A DNA stretch of 64,000 nt from an uncultured Faecalibacterium sp. GTDB taxonomy: Bacteria > Bacillota > Clostridia > Oscillospirales > Ruminococcaceae. How positions within the stretch are numbered: position 1 is the first letter of the stretch; every line of letters begins with the position of its first letter. The notes beneath the pieces were generated by a model that saw nothing but the letters and a program-made list of their open reading frames with translations, searched no databases and was not told where the DNA came from. The position numbers were made by a program, and so were the translations under genes. Below, piece after piece: positions 23,933 through 33,958 of this stretch. Where the stretch lies: assembly GCA_934503275.1 (NCBI GenBank), contig CAKSVD010000003.1, positions 62,001 through 126,000 on the forward strand, written 5' to 3'.

Positions 23933-24048
23933 ACCCCTTCCGTGAAAAGGGGATTCAGAAAAGCCCGCAGGCTTTTCTGAATCCCGAATAAAAAATCTAA
24001 TTCCGCTAATTATGCGCAAAGCGAACGCGGAGCGCATTCTAAATCGTT
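23933..24048 (+). repeat. Dispersed hairpin repeat, copy B
   Basis: The order is CCCCTTCCGTGAAAA, then a 16-bp hairpin (GGGATTCAGAAAAGCC, loop CGCA, and complement). The spacer is AT-rich and leads to TTCCGCTAATT. A second hairpin follows (ATGCGC ... GCGCAT), then TCTAAATCGTT. It lies just upstream of the ABC exporter genes, about 50 bases from copy A. Confidence 0.82.
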
Positions 24049-24100
24049 AACGCGTCCCACTGCCCGGCGGGGCAGAGGAGACTGAAAAGGAGAAACACGC

Positions 24101-25831
24101 ATGATAAACAAAAAACTGCTGTCCTTCGACCGGGCGGCGCTGCGGTATGTGGGAGCAAACGTGGCGTTCCAGTGGCTGGGGCTGATGTGTAATATCATCT
24201 TTGTCCGGGCAGTCGCTCAGTTGGTGGGCGCGGCCTTTGCGGGCAGCCTGACAGCTGCCGCGCTGCGTCAGAATATCCTGCTCTGCCTTGGCACGGTGCC
24301 GCTGCGCTTTGCCTTTACCATGCTGGCCTCCCGCATGAGCGATCAGGCCTCGCGGGATGTCAAACGCACCCTGCGCAGCAAAATTTACGAAAAACTCACC
24401 CGCCTTGGCCCCGGTTATACCGCCACGGTAGCTACCAGCGAGGTGGTTATGCTGGCCAGCGAGGGTGTGGAGCAGATCGACACCTATTTTGCAAAATATC
24501 TGCCGCAGCTGTTCTACAGCCTGCTGGCACCCGTCACCCTGTTCGCGCTGCTGGTGGGAGTGCACGCGCGGTCGGCGGTCATTCTGCTGTGCTGCGTGCC
24601 ACTGATCCCTATGTCCATTGTGGCGGTGCAGAAGTTTGCCAAAAAGCTGCTGGCCAGCTACTGGAGCGAGTACACCACGCTGGGCGACAGTTTTCTGGAG
24701 AACATTCAGGGGCTGACCACCCTGAAAATTTATCAGGCTGACGGCTGGAAGCACGAGCAGATGAACGCCGAAGCCGAGCGCTTCCGCAAGATCACCATGC
24801 GGGTGCTGACCATGCAGCTGAATTCGGTCACCCTGATGGACCTGATGGCCTATGGCGGCGCGGGGCTGGGCATCATCAGCGCCGTGGCAGCCTTTGCGGC
24901 GGGGCAGCTGGAACTGACCGCCACATTGACGATTTTGCTGCTGGCGGCAGACTTTTTCCTGCCGCTGCGGCTGCTGGGCAGCTACTTCCACATTGCCATG
25001 AACGGCGCGGCTTCGGCAGAGAAGATCTTCCGTCTGCTGGCAGCTGAGGAGCCGCAGGACGGCACCGAGAGCGCCCCGGCGGACACCACGCTGGCGCTGG
25101 AAAAGGTGACCTTTGGCTACGAGGCAAACCGCACCGTGCTGAAGGACGTTTCCTTTACCGTGCCGCAGGGCAGCTTTGTCTCGCTGGTGGGCGCCTCCGG
25201 CAGCGGCAAAAGCACCATTGCTGCCCTGCTGGCGGGGCGCTGCACCGGGTATACCGGACGGGTGACCATGGGCGGCGTGCCGGTGCAGCAGCTGCAGCAG
25301 TCTGCGCGGCAGCGCACGCTGACCGTCGTGCCGCATGATTCCACCATTTTTAAAGGCACGGTGGAAAACAACCTGCGCATGGCAAAGCCGCAGGCTACCG
25401 AGAGCGAACTTTGGGCGGCGCTGGAGGAGGTGAACCTTGCGGACTTCTGCCGCAGCCAGAACGGCTTGCAGACCGCCGTGCACGAGGGCGGCAGCAACCT
25501 TTCCGGCGGGCAGCGGCAGCGCCTTGCCATGGCGCGTGCTTTGCTGCACGATACCCCCATCTACCTCTTCGATGAAGCTACCTCCAACGTGGACGCCGAG
25601 AGCGAAAACGACATCATGGCAGCCATCCGGGGTCTGGCGGGGAAAAAGACGGTGATTCTGATCTCCCACCGGCTGGCAAACGTGGTGGACAGCGACTGCA
25701 TCTATGTGCTGGAAAATGGCCGGATTGCCCAGCAGGGCACCCACGCGCAGCTGCTGGCGCACGGGGGCGCTTACTGCCGCCTGTACACCGCCCAGAAGCA
25801 GCTGGAGACCCTTGCAAAGGAGGATGCTTGA
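24101..25831 (+). CDS. Heterodimeric ABC exporter subunit 1, CydD-like, 576 aa
   Basis: ATG follows AAAAGGAG. The N-terminal half has six membrane helices (ABC exporter fold). The ATPase half has Walker A GASGSGKST near residue 363, signature LSGGQRQRLAMARALL near 466 and Walker B IYLFDEATSNVD near 488. Sequence style is closest to CydD/thiol-exporter-like half transporters. It overlaps the next gene by one base (TGATG), so the two subunits are translated together. Substrate unknown; proximity to iron genes is only suggestive. Confidence 0.85.
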   Translation: MINKKLLSFDRAALRYVGANVAFQWLGLMCNIIFVRAVAQLVGAAFAGSLTAAALRQNILLCLGTVPLRFAFTMLASRMSDQASRDVKRTLRSKIYEKLTRLGPGYTATVATSEVVMLASEGVEQIDTYFAKYLPQLFYSLLAPVTLFALLVGVHARSAVILLCCVPLIPMSIVAVQKFAKKLLASYWSEYTTLGDSFLENIQGLTTLKIYQADGWKHEQMNAEAERFRKITMRVLTMQLNSVTLMDLMAYGGAGLGIISAVAAFAAGQLELTATLTILLLAADFFLPLRLLGSYFHIAMNGAASAEKIFRLLAAEEPQDGTESAPADTTLALEKVTFGYEANRTVLKDVSFTVPQGSFVSLVGASGSGKSTIAALLAGRCTGYTGRVTMGGVPVQQLQQSARQRTLTVVPHDSTIFKGTVENNLRMAKPQATESELWAALEEVNLADFCRSQNGLQTAVHEGGSNLSGGQRQRLAMARALLHDTPIYLFDEATSNVDAESENDIMAAIRGLAGKKTVILISHRLANVVDSDCIYVLENGRIAQQGTHAQLLAHGGAYCRLYTAQKQLETLAKEDA

Positions 25832-27504
25832 TGCACAAAACAACAAACCATCGCACGTCAATCGCCATTGTGGCGCGGCTGATCGTGCTGGTAAAGCCCA
25901 TGCTGCCCATCATGGCGGCAGCCATCGTTATGGGCGTGGCGGGGCACTTCTGCGCCACCTTCATCACCATTTTCGGCGGCTTTGCCATCCTGACCGCTGC
26001 CGGGCTGCAAAGCCCGCTGCCCACGGTGGGCATGGCCTTCGGGTGCATTCTGGTGTTCGCCCTGCTGCGCGGCGTGCTGCGCTATGCGGAGCAGGCCTCC
26101 AATCACTATATCGCCTTCCGGCTGCTGGCGCTCATCCGGGATAAGGTGTTCGGCGCGCTGCGCCGCCTGACCCCTGCAAAGCTGGAGGGCCGCGACCGGG
26201 GCGATTTGATCTCCCTCATCACCGCCGACATCGAGGCGCTGGAGGTGTTTTACGCCCACACCATCTCGCCGGTGTGCATCGCCGTGCTCTGGGCGGCGGG
26301 CATCACTGCCTTTACGGCGCACTGGCACATCCTGCCCGCGCTGGTGCTGCTGGCGGGTTATCTGCTGGTGGGCGCGGCGCTGCCGGTGTGGAGCGCAAGG
26401 CGCGGACAGGCCGTTGCCCGGGAATACCGGCAGGCGCTGGCGGATACCAACAGCTATGTGCTGGAAAGCCTGCGCGGCCTGCGGGACACCCTGCAGTATC
26501 AGGACACCGCCGTCCGGGCAGCGGGCATTACCGCACACAGCGAGGCGCTGGGCGCAAAGCAGACGGCGCTGAAGTACCGCGAGGGGCTGATCGTAGCCGT
26601 GACCAACACCCTGATTTTATTCACCACACTGGCGGTGTTGGGCGTGAGCCTGTGGCTGTACCAGCGCGGCGCACTGGCGGCGCAGGGGGTGCTGGTGTGC
26701 ACTCTGACCGCCCTCAGTTCCTTTGGGCCGGTGGTGGCGCTGGCGAACCTTGGCGCAGGGCTGACGCAGGTATTTGCCAGCGCAGACCGTGTGCTGGCGC
26801 TGCTGGACGAAGCACCGGTGACCCCCGAGGTGACCGACGGCGAAAATACCCCCTTTGCGGGTGCCGAGGTGCGCGGTGTCAGCTTTGGCTACGCGGGGGA
26901 GCAGGTGCTGCAGGAGATCAGCCTGACCATCCCGGAAAAAAAGATCGTGGGCATCACCGGGCACTCCGGCAGCGGCAAAAGCACCCTGCTGCGGCTGCTG
27001 ATGCGCTTTTGGGACGTGCAGACCGGCAGCATCCGGTTCGGGGATGCAGACATCCGGCGGGTGAACACCGCCGCCCTGCGCGCGCAGGAAAGCCTTGTGA
27101 CGCAGGAGACCGAACTGTTTGCGGACACCATCGGCAACAACATCCGCATTGCAAAGCGCGATGCTGCGCAAGCAGAGGTGGAGGCCGCCTGCAAAAAGGC
27201 TGCGCTGGATGACTTTATCCGCAGCCTGCCCAAGGGCTACGACACCCCCGTGGGCGAGTTGGGCGGCACCCTTTCCGGCGGCGAGCGGCAGCGCATCGGC
27301 GTGGCGCGGGCATTCCTGCACGATGCACCCTTTTTGCTGCTGGACGAGCCTACCTCCAACCTTGACAGCCTGAACGAGGGCATCATCCTGCGCGCCGTCC
27401 GCGCCGAGTGCAAAGACCGCACGGTGCTGCTGGTGTCCCACCGCAAGTCCACCATGGCTGCGGCGGATGTCAGCTTCTCGGTAGAGAGCGGAAGAGTAAG
27501 CTGA
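25831..27504 (+). CDS. Heterodimeric ABC exporter subunit 2, CydC-like, 557 aa
   Basis: ATG 25831 is 7 bases after AAAGGAGG; the TTG at 25828 is too close. Six membrane helices come first. The ATPase carries Walker A GHSGSGKST near residue 376, LSGGERQRIGVARAFL near 480 and Walker B LLLDEPTSNLDS near 502. The partner at 24101 has DEATSN, this one DEPTSN, so both sites keep the catalytic Glu. A terminator hairpin follows directly. Confidence 0.85.
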   Translation: MHKTTNHRTSIAIVARLIVLVKPMLPIMAAAIVMGVAGHFCATFITIFGGFAILTAAGLQSPLPTVGMAFGCILVFALLRGVLRYAEQASNHYIAFRLLALIRDKVFGALRRLTPAKLEGRDRGDLISLITADIEALEVFYAHTISPVCIAVLWAAGITAFTAHWHILPALVLLAGYLLVGAALPVWSARRGQAVAREYRQALADTNSYVLESLRGLRDTLQYQDTAVRAAGITAHSEALGAKQTALKYREGLIVAVTNTLILFTTLAVLGVSLWLYQRGALAAQGVLVCTLTALSSFGPVVALANLGAGLTQVFASADRVLALLDEAPVTPEVTDGENTPFAGAEVRGVSFGYAGEQVLQEISLTIPEKKIVGITGHSGSGKSTLLRLLMRFWDVQTGSIRFGDADIRRVNTAALRAQESLVTQETELFADTIGNNIRIAKRDAAQAEVEAACKKAALDDFIRSLPKGYDTPVGELGGTLSGGERQRIGVARAFLHDAPFLLLDEPTSNLDSLNEGIILRAVRAECKDRTVLLVSHRKSTMAAADVSFSVESGRVS

Positions 27505-27514
27505 ACATAAATAC

Positions 27515-27547
27515 AAAGCCGGAGCGTCCGCAGACGCTCCGGCTTTG
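27515..27547. terminator. Terminator after the ABC exporter
   Basis: AAAGCCGGAGCGTC pairs with GACGCTCCGGCTTT across a CGCA loop. T-rich sequence follows on the plus strand (TGCTCTATTTAAAATC). It lies between convergent genes and could serve both. Confidence 0.8.
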
Positions 27548-27572
27548 CTCTATTTAAAATCTTTTTTCGCTG

Positions 27573-28913
27573 TTACTCGGAGCGCGGCGCTTCGGGCGCG
27601 GGGGCAGCAACGTTTGCGGGAACAGCGCTCTGCCCGGCGGGAATAGTATCCGGCAGGGCGGCAGCGGTCTCCACGGTCTGGGCTGCGGCTTCGGCGGTCT
27701 GGGCTGCAGCAGCCTCCACGGTCTGAGCGGTGGCTTCCGCAGCGGTCCCGGCGGCGTTTTCCGCTGCTGCGGCGGCTTCCTCGGCGGCCTTGGCGGCACG
27801 CTCGGCCTTCAGCTGCTCGGCGCGCAGACGCGCCTCCTCCTGCCGCTTCTGGGTGCGCGCCTTGATGCGACACACCGAGCACAGACCTTCGGCGCTGTCC
27901 GGGGCAATGGGCTTGCCACACTGCTTGCACAGGGTCTTGGTGCACTTGTGCAGCACCACGGGGCCAAGGGTAGTAAGCTGGTACAGCTTCATGCCGTCAA
28001 AGCCCTTGTTGGAGCAGACGTTCATGCACACACCGCACTCGCTGCACTTCCACGGGGTAAGCACCATGCGGGTCTGACCGTTGGGCATCTCCTCAAACTT
28101 CAAAGCGTTGGCGCGGCAGGCTTTTTCGCACCGGCCGCAGCCGAAGCAGTTGTCGGTGAACTTGGGCATATAGTAGCCGTACTGCAGGGGCGTTTCCATG
28201 GCGGCCTTCAGCTGCTTTGTGCGCTGGTGCAGCAGCAGACGGAAGTCCACCCCGCTGTCCTCCTCGCTGCGCAGGCCGGGCAGCATCTGCAGCAGCTTTT
28301 TGGTGCCGCTTTTGGAGCCGTGGCTCACCTGCTCCAGCATCTCGCGGCGGGTCAACTCCTGCACATGGTAGGGGTACTCCTTTTCCTCATACGCCAGCGA
28401 GAACCGCGCCTCGAACATCGGCTGACCAAAAAAGTCCACAAGGCGGGTCAACTCCTTGCGCAGCTGCTCGGCGCACAGGTCGTTCTCGCACTGCCCGCAG
28501 GGGGTCAGGTCCAGCACGATCTTTTTGTTCAGCGCCAGATACGCCAGCGCCTCCCACGAGAGCGCACAGATGCAGCTGCGCACCACGGTGTTCTTGCGGG
28601 TAGACTTCTCGCAGCCGATCCAGATGGTATCGCTGTCGGAATCCGCTGCGGCGGTATCCCGCTGCACCTGCTCCGGCGAGGGCGCAATGCAGCCGCTGCG
28701 GCAGGCGGAAACGCACAGCCCGCAGTCGGTGCAGGGGTCCCAGTCCTTGACAAGGTTCGGGCGGGAGAAGATCTCCTCGCCGTAGGGGCAGATGTCCTTG
28801 CAGGTGGTGCAGGGCTTGCGGTGAGGGTGCAGGTTCCAGCACTGGCGGCGGTTGATCTCGGGATGGGTGGTCTTCATCAGGGCATCCATTGCAGTTCTGG
28901 TAAAAAAGCCCAT
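27573..28913 (-). CDS. Multi-cluster ferredoxin-like iron-sulfur protein, 446 aa
   Basis: ATG 28913 follows AAAAGGAG on the minus strand. The motifs in order are CTTCKDICPYG, CTDCGLCVSACRSGC, then CGQCENDLC, then the 4Fe-4S pair CFGCGRCEKACRANA and CSECGVCMNVC. A zinc-ribbon-like CTKTLCKQCGKP...CSVC comes next. The last ~80 residues are Ala/Glu/Thr-rich low complexity (TVEAAAAQTAEAAAQ). It likely transfers electrons, partner unknown. It lies 4 bases after a trigger-factor-like gene, so the two are coupled, which is unusual. Confidence 0.82.
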   Translation of the reverse strand: MGFFTRTAMDALMKTTHPEINRRQCWNLHPHRKPCTTCKDICPYGEEIFSRPNLVKDWDPCTDCGLCVSACRSGCIAPSPEQVQRDTAAADSDSDTIWIGCEKSTRKNTVVRSCICALSWEALAYLALNKKIVLDLTPCGQCENDLCAEQLRKELTRLVDFFGQPMFEARFSLAYEEKEYPYHVQELTRREMLEQVSHGSKSGTKKLLQMLPGLRSEEDSGVDFRLLLHQRTKQLKAAMETPLQYGYYMPKFTDNCFGCGRCEKACRANALKFEEMPNGQTRMVLTPWKCSECGVCMNVCSNKGFDGMKLYQLTTLGPVVLHKCTKTLCKQCGKPIAPDSAEGLCSVCRIKARTQKRQEEARLRAEQLKAERAAKAAEEAAAAAENAAGTAAEATAQTVEAAAAQTAEAAAQTVETAAALPDTIPAGQSAVPANVAAPAPEAPRSE

Positions 28914-28917
28914 GGTC

Positions 28918-29892
28918 TTACTCCTTTTCCACAACAGAGGTAAGGGCGGCGTGGTCAAGCAGGAAACGCTGCACCTTCTGGTTGGTCACGGCGGCGGCGA
29001 TGGCGTCCCGGCTGAGCACCTTGCGGATCTCCTCCTCCGGGGTGTCGTGCAGCTTGGAAAGGCGGGCGATCTCGGCGTCCACCTCCTGCTGGGTCACGGT
29101 GATCTTTTCGGCCTCGGCGATGGCGCGCACTGCCAGCATCGCCCGCAGCTGGCGCTCGGCCTCCTTGCGGTAGCCCTCCCGCACCTGCTCCGGGGGCAGC
29201 CCGGCGCTTTTGCAGTAGAGCTCCATGGTCATCTGGCTCTTGCGCAGCCGCTGGCGCAGCTGGTTCATCTGGTATTCGGCGTTCTGCGCCAGCAACTCTG
29301 CGGGCAGCTCCACGGTCAGGTTCGCCCCCGCCATATCCAGCAGCGCCGCCCCGGCAATGCGGTCGGCGTTGGCCTCGTGGGAAAGGCGCTTTTTCTCCCG
29401 CAGGCTCTCCCGCAGGGCTTCCAAGTCCGCATAGCCCAGCGATTTTGCAAGGGCATCGTCCACCGGGGGCACCTGCTTGCGCTCCACCGTGTGCAGACAA
29501 ATTTCAAACTGCGCCGTTTTGCCGGAAAGCGCCGGCACCCGGAAATCGGCGGGGTAGGTAAAGTCGAAGCGGAAAGTCTCGCCCGCGCAGTGGCCGTACA
29601 CGGCCTGCTCGGCGGCGGGCATCAGCTGCCCGGTGCCCAGTACCACGGTCACCTGCTCCATCCGGCTGTCCGGGATGGGTGCACCCTCCAGAAAGCCCTC
29701 GAAATCCAGCGTGATGCGCATCCCGCGGGCAGCGGGCGCGTCAGTGGGCGCAAAGGGCGCATGGACCCGCGCAAGATTGCCGATATCCGCCTCTACGGCC
29801 TTATCCGATACCGGGCGCACCCGGCGGGTGAAGGCAAGCCCCTTGTACTGCCCTAAAGTGGCAGCGGGCATGGTGTTTGCAGCTTGTTCCAT
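28918..29892 (-). CDS. Shortened trigger-factor-like chaperone (PPIase plus C-terminal domain), 324 aa
   Basis: It matches trigger factor from the FKBP-type domain onward: GMRITLDFEGFLEGAPIPD, then VLGTGQLMPAAEQAVYG, then FDFTYPADF. After that come the long helical chaperone arms (SLREKKRLSHEANADRIAGAAL, VTQQEVDAEIARLS). The N-terminal ribosome-binding domain (~110 aa with the GFRxGKxP loop) is missing, since full trigger factor is ~430 aa. It may therefore work off the ribosome. Coupling to the ferredoxin gene suggests help with folding or cluster assembly of that protein. Confidence 0.8.
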   Translation of the reverse strand: MEQAANTMPAATLGQYKGLAFTRRVRPVSDKAVEADIGNLARVHAPFAPTDAPAARGMRITLDFEGFLEGAPIPDSRMEQVTVVLGTGQLMPAAEQAVYGHCAGETFRFDFTYPADFRVPALSGKTAQFEICLHTVERKQVPPVDDALAKSLGYADLEALRESLREKKRLSHEANADRIAGAALLDMAGANLTVELPAELLAQNAEYQMNQLRQRLRKSQMTMELYCKSAGLPPEQVREGYRKEAERQLRAMLAVRAIAEAEKITVTQQEVDAEIARLSKLHDTPEEEIRKVLSRDAIAAAVTNQKVQRFLLDHAALTSVVEKE

Positions 29893-29922
29893 AGTCGAAC
29901 ACTCCTTTTTATAAAAGCGGCG

Positions 29923-31866
29923 TTACAGCCCGCGGGCGGCCAGCCAGCTTTCTGCGATCTGGGAGAACATCTCCGGGTACTGGGCGTCCTCTTTCTTGAA
30001 GGCGCTCAGGTAGTACTCCACCTCGGCGCGGGTGGGGGCAACGGTGCGCCGCCAGATGGTAAAGGTGGTGCCGTTGCCCATATCAAAGGTGGCCTCCAGC
30101 GCAAAGTATTCGTCCCGCACCGCAAGGAACCTCTCGTTCAGCTTGTGGGACATCTCGTTCTCAGGGTCATTTACATGAGTCATCGGGAAAGGATCAGCGG
30201 TGAGAACGTACTTTGCCTCAAAGAACTGCATGGGGAAGTTGTGGGTGCCCGGCACCGAGAAGCCGAAGGCAAGCTTGTCGTAGATGGGGGTCGCGGGCAG
30301 CTGGCAGTTCTTGAAGTGATCCGGGCAGTACAGCGTGTCGTGGGGGATCATGTAGCTGATCTCGCCCTCGGCGCAGTGGGTGTCGATCCAGTTGGCAATG
30401 GCCTTGATCTGCGGCAGATCCTTGCGGTCATAGGTCAGGTCATCAATGGCGGCAAAATCGTGGGCGCTCTCCTGCAGAGAGGCCGAGAGAATCGTGCGGC
30501 CGATGAGAAAATCCGGCAGAGCGACGGTGGTAAGGGGAGAGCAGCGCACCGAGGTGGCAAAGGCAATGGTGAACAGCCAGAAGCCGATCTTCAGGCTCCG
30601 GCGGCGGGTGATGCCCTCGGCCAGCGCGGCCGCGCCCAGCAAAAACAGGATAAACCACCCCGGGAGGAACAGCAGCATCTGGTGGGAGCCGGTGGTCTGC
30701 ACCCGGGTGAACAGCAGCATGCTCAGCAGGATCTCCAGCCCGGCAAGGCAGGGCAGCGCGGGCATTTTGTGCTTTTTCAGGCTGAACCACAGGCCCATGC
30801 CGATGAGCACAAGGTTCATCAGGCCCATGCGGGCGTATTGCAGGTAGATTTCCGTGACCATGCCGCCGCCGTTATAGTAGGCGTAGCGCTCGGCGTAGCT
30901 GTAGCCGAGGATGTGGCTGACCATCGGCCACAGCAGCACCAGCATGGCCACCATGCTCATCAGGCCGAACAGCACCAGATTGCGCACCTGCAAAAGCGCC
31001 TGCTTTTTCTGCCCGGCGCGGGCAATGCGCACACTGCTTACCAGCACCAGCACCGCGTAGGCAAAGTAGTAGCCCACCACAAAGTATAAGTACCACCGGC
31101 GGGAAAGGATGATGGCTGCCGTGGCAAGGAACAACAGGCAAAAGCGCACCGGCTCCAGTTTTTCAAACCGGAAGTCCAGCGTGAGCAGCAGAATGCTGAA
31201 GCCGAAGATGAGGCCGAACCAGTCCGGCTGGCTGAGCATGGCGCTCATGCGCAGCCACGGGTAGGTGGCCATCCACGTCATGCCGATGAGGAAGTACCAG
31301 AAGCGGTTTTTCACCCGCAGCAGCTGCCCCACCTTGAGGGTAAGCCCTGCCAGCAGCACCAGCAGCATGGGCAGGACACTGAACACCTGACAGAAGGCAA
31401 AGCTGTCGCCGGTGCGGTCGCTCAGGCAGAAGGGAAAATCCAGAAACAGGGTGATAAAGTTGGTGTAGTCCTCGGCAAGAGAGCCGAAGATGAACTGGAA
31501 GCCCGCCGCCGGGCTTTGCAGAAAGGCGGCCTCGGCGCCGTATTGCTTGTTGATATAGTTGACGTAATCCCAAATGTACACAAAGCTGCGGCGGTTCAGC
31601 GCCCAGAAAAAGTAGACCAGCGCCGCCGCCCACAGGCCGACGAGCACCGCCTTGTGGAAGAGATCAAATTTGATCCCCGCCACCCGCAGCACCAGCAGCA
31701 CACCGGCAAACAGCGCGAAGTTGCACCACAGGCTCACCAGCGGAAAAAAGAACCTGCTGCCGGGCGCAGCCAGCGCAAAAACAGCCAGCAGCACCGCCGC
31801 TGCCGCCAGCACCAGCGCGATTTTCGCCGCAGCGGAAACGCGGGGCTTTGTAATGGGTTCGGACAT
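29923..31866 (-). CDS. Polytopic membrane protein, GT-C-like, 647 aa
   Basis: I chose the ATG at 31866 because AAGGAGGG precedes it; the upstream TTG-like start lacks spacing. About a dozen hydrophobic helices span residues 10-480, followed by a soluble ~160-residue C-terminal part. The layout and the acidic loop after the first helices (WDYVNYINKQYGAEAAF) resemble lipid-linked sugar transferases of the GT-C fold, but no diagnostic motif proves it. Single gene, unknown function. Confidence 0.6.
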   Translation of the reverse strand: MSEPITKPRVSAAAKIALVLAAAAVLLAVFALAAPGSRFFFPLVSLWCNFALFAGVLLVLRVAGIKFDLFHKAVLVGLWAAALVYFFWALNRRSFVYIWDYVNYINKQYGAEAAFLQSPAAGFQFIFGSLAEDYTNFITLFLDFPFCLSDRTGDSFAFCQVFSVLPMLLVLLAGLTLKVGQLLRVKNRFWYFLIGMTWMATYPWLRMSAMLSQPDWFGLIFGFSILLLTLDFRFEKLEPVRFCLLFLATAAIILSRRWYLYFVVGYYFAYAVLVLVSSVRIARAGQKKQALLQVRNLVLFGLMSMVAMLVLLWPMVSHILGYSYAERYAYYNGGGMVTEIYLQYARMGLMNLVLIGMGLWFSLKKHKMPALPCLAGLEILLSMLLFTRVQTTGSHQMLLFLPGWFILFLLGAAALAEGITRRRSLKIGFWLFTIAFATSVRCSPLTTVALPDFLIGRTILSASLQESAHDFAAIDDLTYDRKDLPQIKAIANWIDTHCAEGEISYMIPHDTLYCPDHFKNCQLPATPIYDKLAFGFSVPGTHNFPMQFFEAKYVLTADPFPMTHVNDPENEMSHKLNERFLAVRDEYFALEATFDMGNGTTFTIWRRTVAPTRAEVEYYLSAFKKEDAQYPEMFSQIAESWLAARGL

Positions 31867-31956
31867 GGAACAAGATCCCTCCTTGCAAAGTTTCACACCC
31901 TACAGTATAACAACTCCCCCGGGCACTGTCCAGCACCCCGGCGGCGAAAAATGCAG

Positions 31957-31990
31957 AATGTCCCGCCGCTTTCAAAGCAGACGGGACATT
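31957..31990 (-). terminator. glgB terminator
   Basis: AATGTCCCG pairs with CGGGACATT. On the minus strand it is followed by CTGCATTTTTC, and on the plus strand by TTT, so it may act in both directions. Confidence 0.7.
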
Positions 31991-32002
31991 TTTGCATAAA
32001 TA

Positions 32003-33958
32003 TTACTTATCGGAATCTTCCGCAGCGGCCTTGGCAGCCTTTGCCGCCTTGCGCTTTTGCGCCAGCGCCTTGTTGGCGCTCAGGCGGGCGGCGTCCGGGT
32101 TCGGCGCCTCCGGGGCAAGCCGCAGCAGGTAGCTGCCCATGGCGGGCAGGTCCAGCGTCAGGGTGTAGTCCCGGCCGAACACGCCGCCATCGGTGGTGTG
32201 GAAGCTCTGCTTGCGGTGCGCCTTGTGCACGCCGCCCCAACTGCCGGCCTCGGTGTCCAGCACCAGCTCTGCGCTGCAGGGGAACTTGAGGTACAGGGGG
32301 AACTTTTTGTGGGCGTGGTCCTGCGTGTTCATCACGCAGAGCAGGTTCTGCCCGCGCCCCTTGCGCAGCCATGCGTACACACCCTCGGCGCAGCTTTCGT
32401 TTGCCACCCATTCAAAGCAGTCCGGGTTGTACTCGCCGTCATACAGGGCGGGCTCGGAGGCGTAGATGCGGCAAAGGTTTGCAAAGTATTTCTGGAAGGC
32501 ATCGTGGAAGGGGTATTCCAGCAAATTCCAGTCCAGCTCCCGCTTTTCGTCCCACTCCCGGAAGTGTGCCAGTTCGTTGCCCATAAAGTTCAGCTTTTTG
32601 CCGGGGTGGGTGTACATATAAAAATACAGGGTGCGCAGCTGGGCGCACTTTTCCGCGTAGCTGCCCCACAGCTTATCAATGATGGTCTTTTTGCCGTGCA
32701 CTACCTCATCGTGGCTCAGCGCCAGCAGGTACAGCTCGTTGTAGAAGTAGTGCATACTGAACAAAAGCTTGCCGTAGCAGCCCGGGCGCTCGCCGAATGG
32801 GGTGGCAAAGTAGTCCAGCGTGTCGTGCATCCAGCCCATGTCCCACTTGTAGTCAAAGCCCACGCCCTCGTAGCGGGTGGGGGCGGTCACCTTGAGGAAG
32901 TTGGTGGAGTCCTCCGCCATGTAGATGCCGGTGGGCCAGCGCTCGTTCAGGCCGTGGTTCAAGCTGCGCAAAAAGTTCACCGCACCCTGATTCACGCCGC
33001 GGTTGGGGTCGCCCTGCCAGTACAGCGCCCGGGAGATGGCGTCCATGCGGATGCCGTCGCAGTGGTACACGTCCATCCACAGCCCGGCGGCGCTGCTTAA
33101 AAAGCTGCACACCTCCCGGCGGTAGTAGTTGAAGTTGCAGGTGCCCCACTCGCTCTGTCCCACATCGCTGTCGTACTCGTACAGGTAGGTGCCGTCAAAC
33201 TTTGCCAGCGCGTCGGCGTTGGCGGCAAAGTGCACCGGCACAAAGTCCATGATGACGCCAATGCCCATGCGGTGGCAGGCGTTGACAAAGCCCGCGAACT
33301 GGGCAGGGGAGCCGTAGCGGCTGGTCACCGAGAAGTAGCCGGTGGTCTGGTAGCCCCAGCTGCCGTCAAAGGGGTGCTCTGCCAGCGGCAGCAGTTCCAC
33401 ATGGGTAAAGTGGTGCTCCAGCAGCCACGGGATCAGTTCCCGCGCCAGTTCCTCGTAGTTGTACCACCCGTCCGAGCCGTCCGGCCGGGTTGCGCCGGGC
33501 TTGTGCTTCCAGCTGCCGGCGTGCAGCTCGTAGATGTTCAGCGGGCGGTTGCGGCATTTATCCCGCCGCTCCATCCACGCAGTGTCGTCAAAGGCAAAGT
33601 CCAGCTTTGTCAGCTTGCTGGCAGTGCCGGGGCGCAGTTCGGTGGCAAAGGCGTAGGGGTCGCTGCGCATCACGGTGCTGCCGTCCGCGCCATGCACGCG
33701 GTATTTGTACAGATCTCCCTCTGCAAGGCCGGGGATAAAGGCGCTCCACACGCCGGTATCGGCTTTTTCCATGGGCACACCGCGCTCCCAGCCGTCAAAG
33801 CCGCCGCACACCTCCACGGCGGTGGCACCGGGTGCCCACACGGCAAAACGCCAGCCCTCGGCGCCGTTTGGATCGGTGCAGGGGTGCGCACCCAGAATGC
33901 GGTAGGCATCGAAGCAGTCGCCACTGAAAAACGTGCGGGGGATCACAGGGTAATTCAT
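32003..33958 (-). CDS. glgB: 1,4-alpha-glucan branching enzyme
   Basis: It adds alpha-1,6 branches to glycogen. The N-terminal CBM48-type domain ([23 protein letters not shown]) is followed by the GH13 barrel. Motifs are [25 protein letters not shown] (Asp nucleophile near residue 302), YMAEDST (Glu near 346) and [14 protein letters not shown]. The C-terminal ~30 residues are an Ala/Lys-rich tail ([16 protein letters not shown]), not typical of GlgB. AAGGAGAT precedes the ATG. It is divergent from a GH13 amylase. No other glg genes are present here. Confidence 0.95.
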   Translation of the reverse strand: MNYPVIPRTFFSGDCFDAYRILGAHPCTDPNGAEGWRFAVWAPGATAVEVCGGFDGWERGVPMEKADTGVWSAFIPGLAEGDLYKYRVHGADGSTVMRSDPYAFATELRPGTASKLTKLDFAFDDTAWMERRDKCRNRPLNIYELHAGSWKHKPGATRPDGSDGWYNYEELARELIPWLLEHHFTHVELLPLAEHPFDGSWGYQTTGYFSVTSRYGSPAQFAGFVNACHRMGIGVIMDFVPVHFAANADALAKFDGTYLYEYDSDVGQSEWGTCNFNYYRREVCSFLSSAAGLWMDVYHCDGIRMDAISRALYWQGDPNRGVNQGAVNFLRSLNHGLNERWPTGIYMAEDSTNFLKVTAPTRYEGVGFDYKWDMGWMHDTLDYFATPFGERPGCYGKLLFSMHYFYNELYLLALSHDEVVHGKKTIIDKLWGSYAEKCAQLRTLYFYMYTHPGKKLNFMGNELAHFREWDEKRELDWNLLEYPFHDAFQKYFANLCRIYASEPALYDGEYNPDCFEWVANESCAEGVYAWLRKGRGQNLLCVMNTQDHAHKKFPLYLKFPCSAELVLDTEAGSWGGVHKAHRKQSFHTTDGGVFGRDYTLTLDLPAMGSYLLRLAPEAPNPDAARLSANKALAQKRKAAKAAKAAAEDSDK

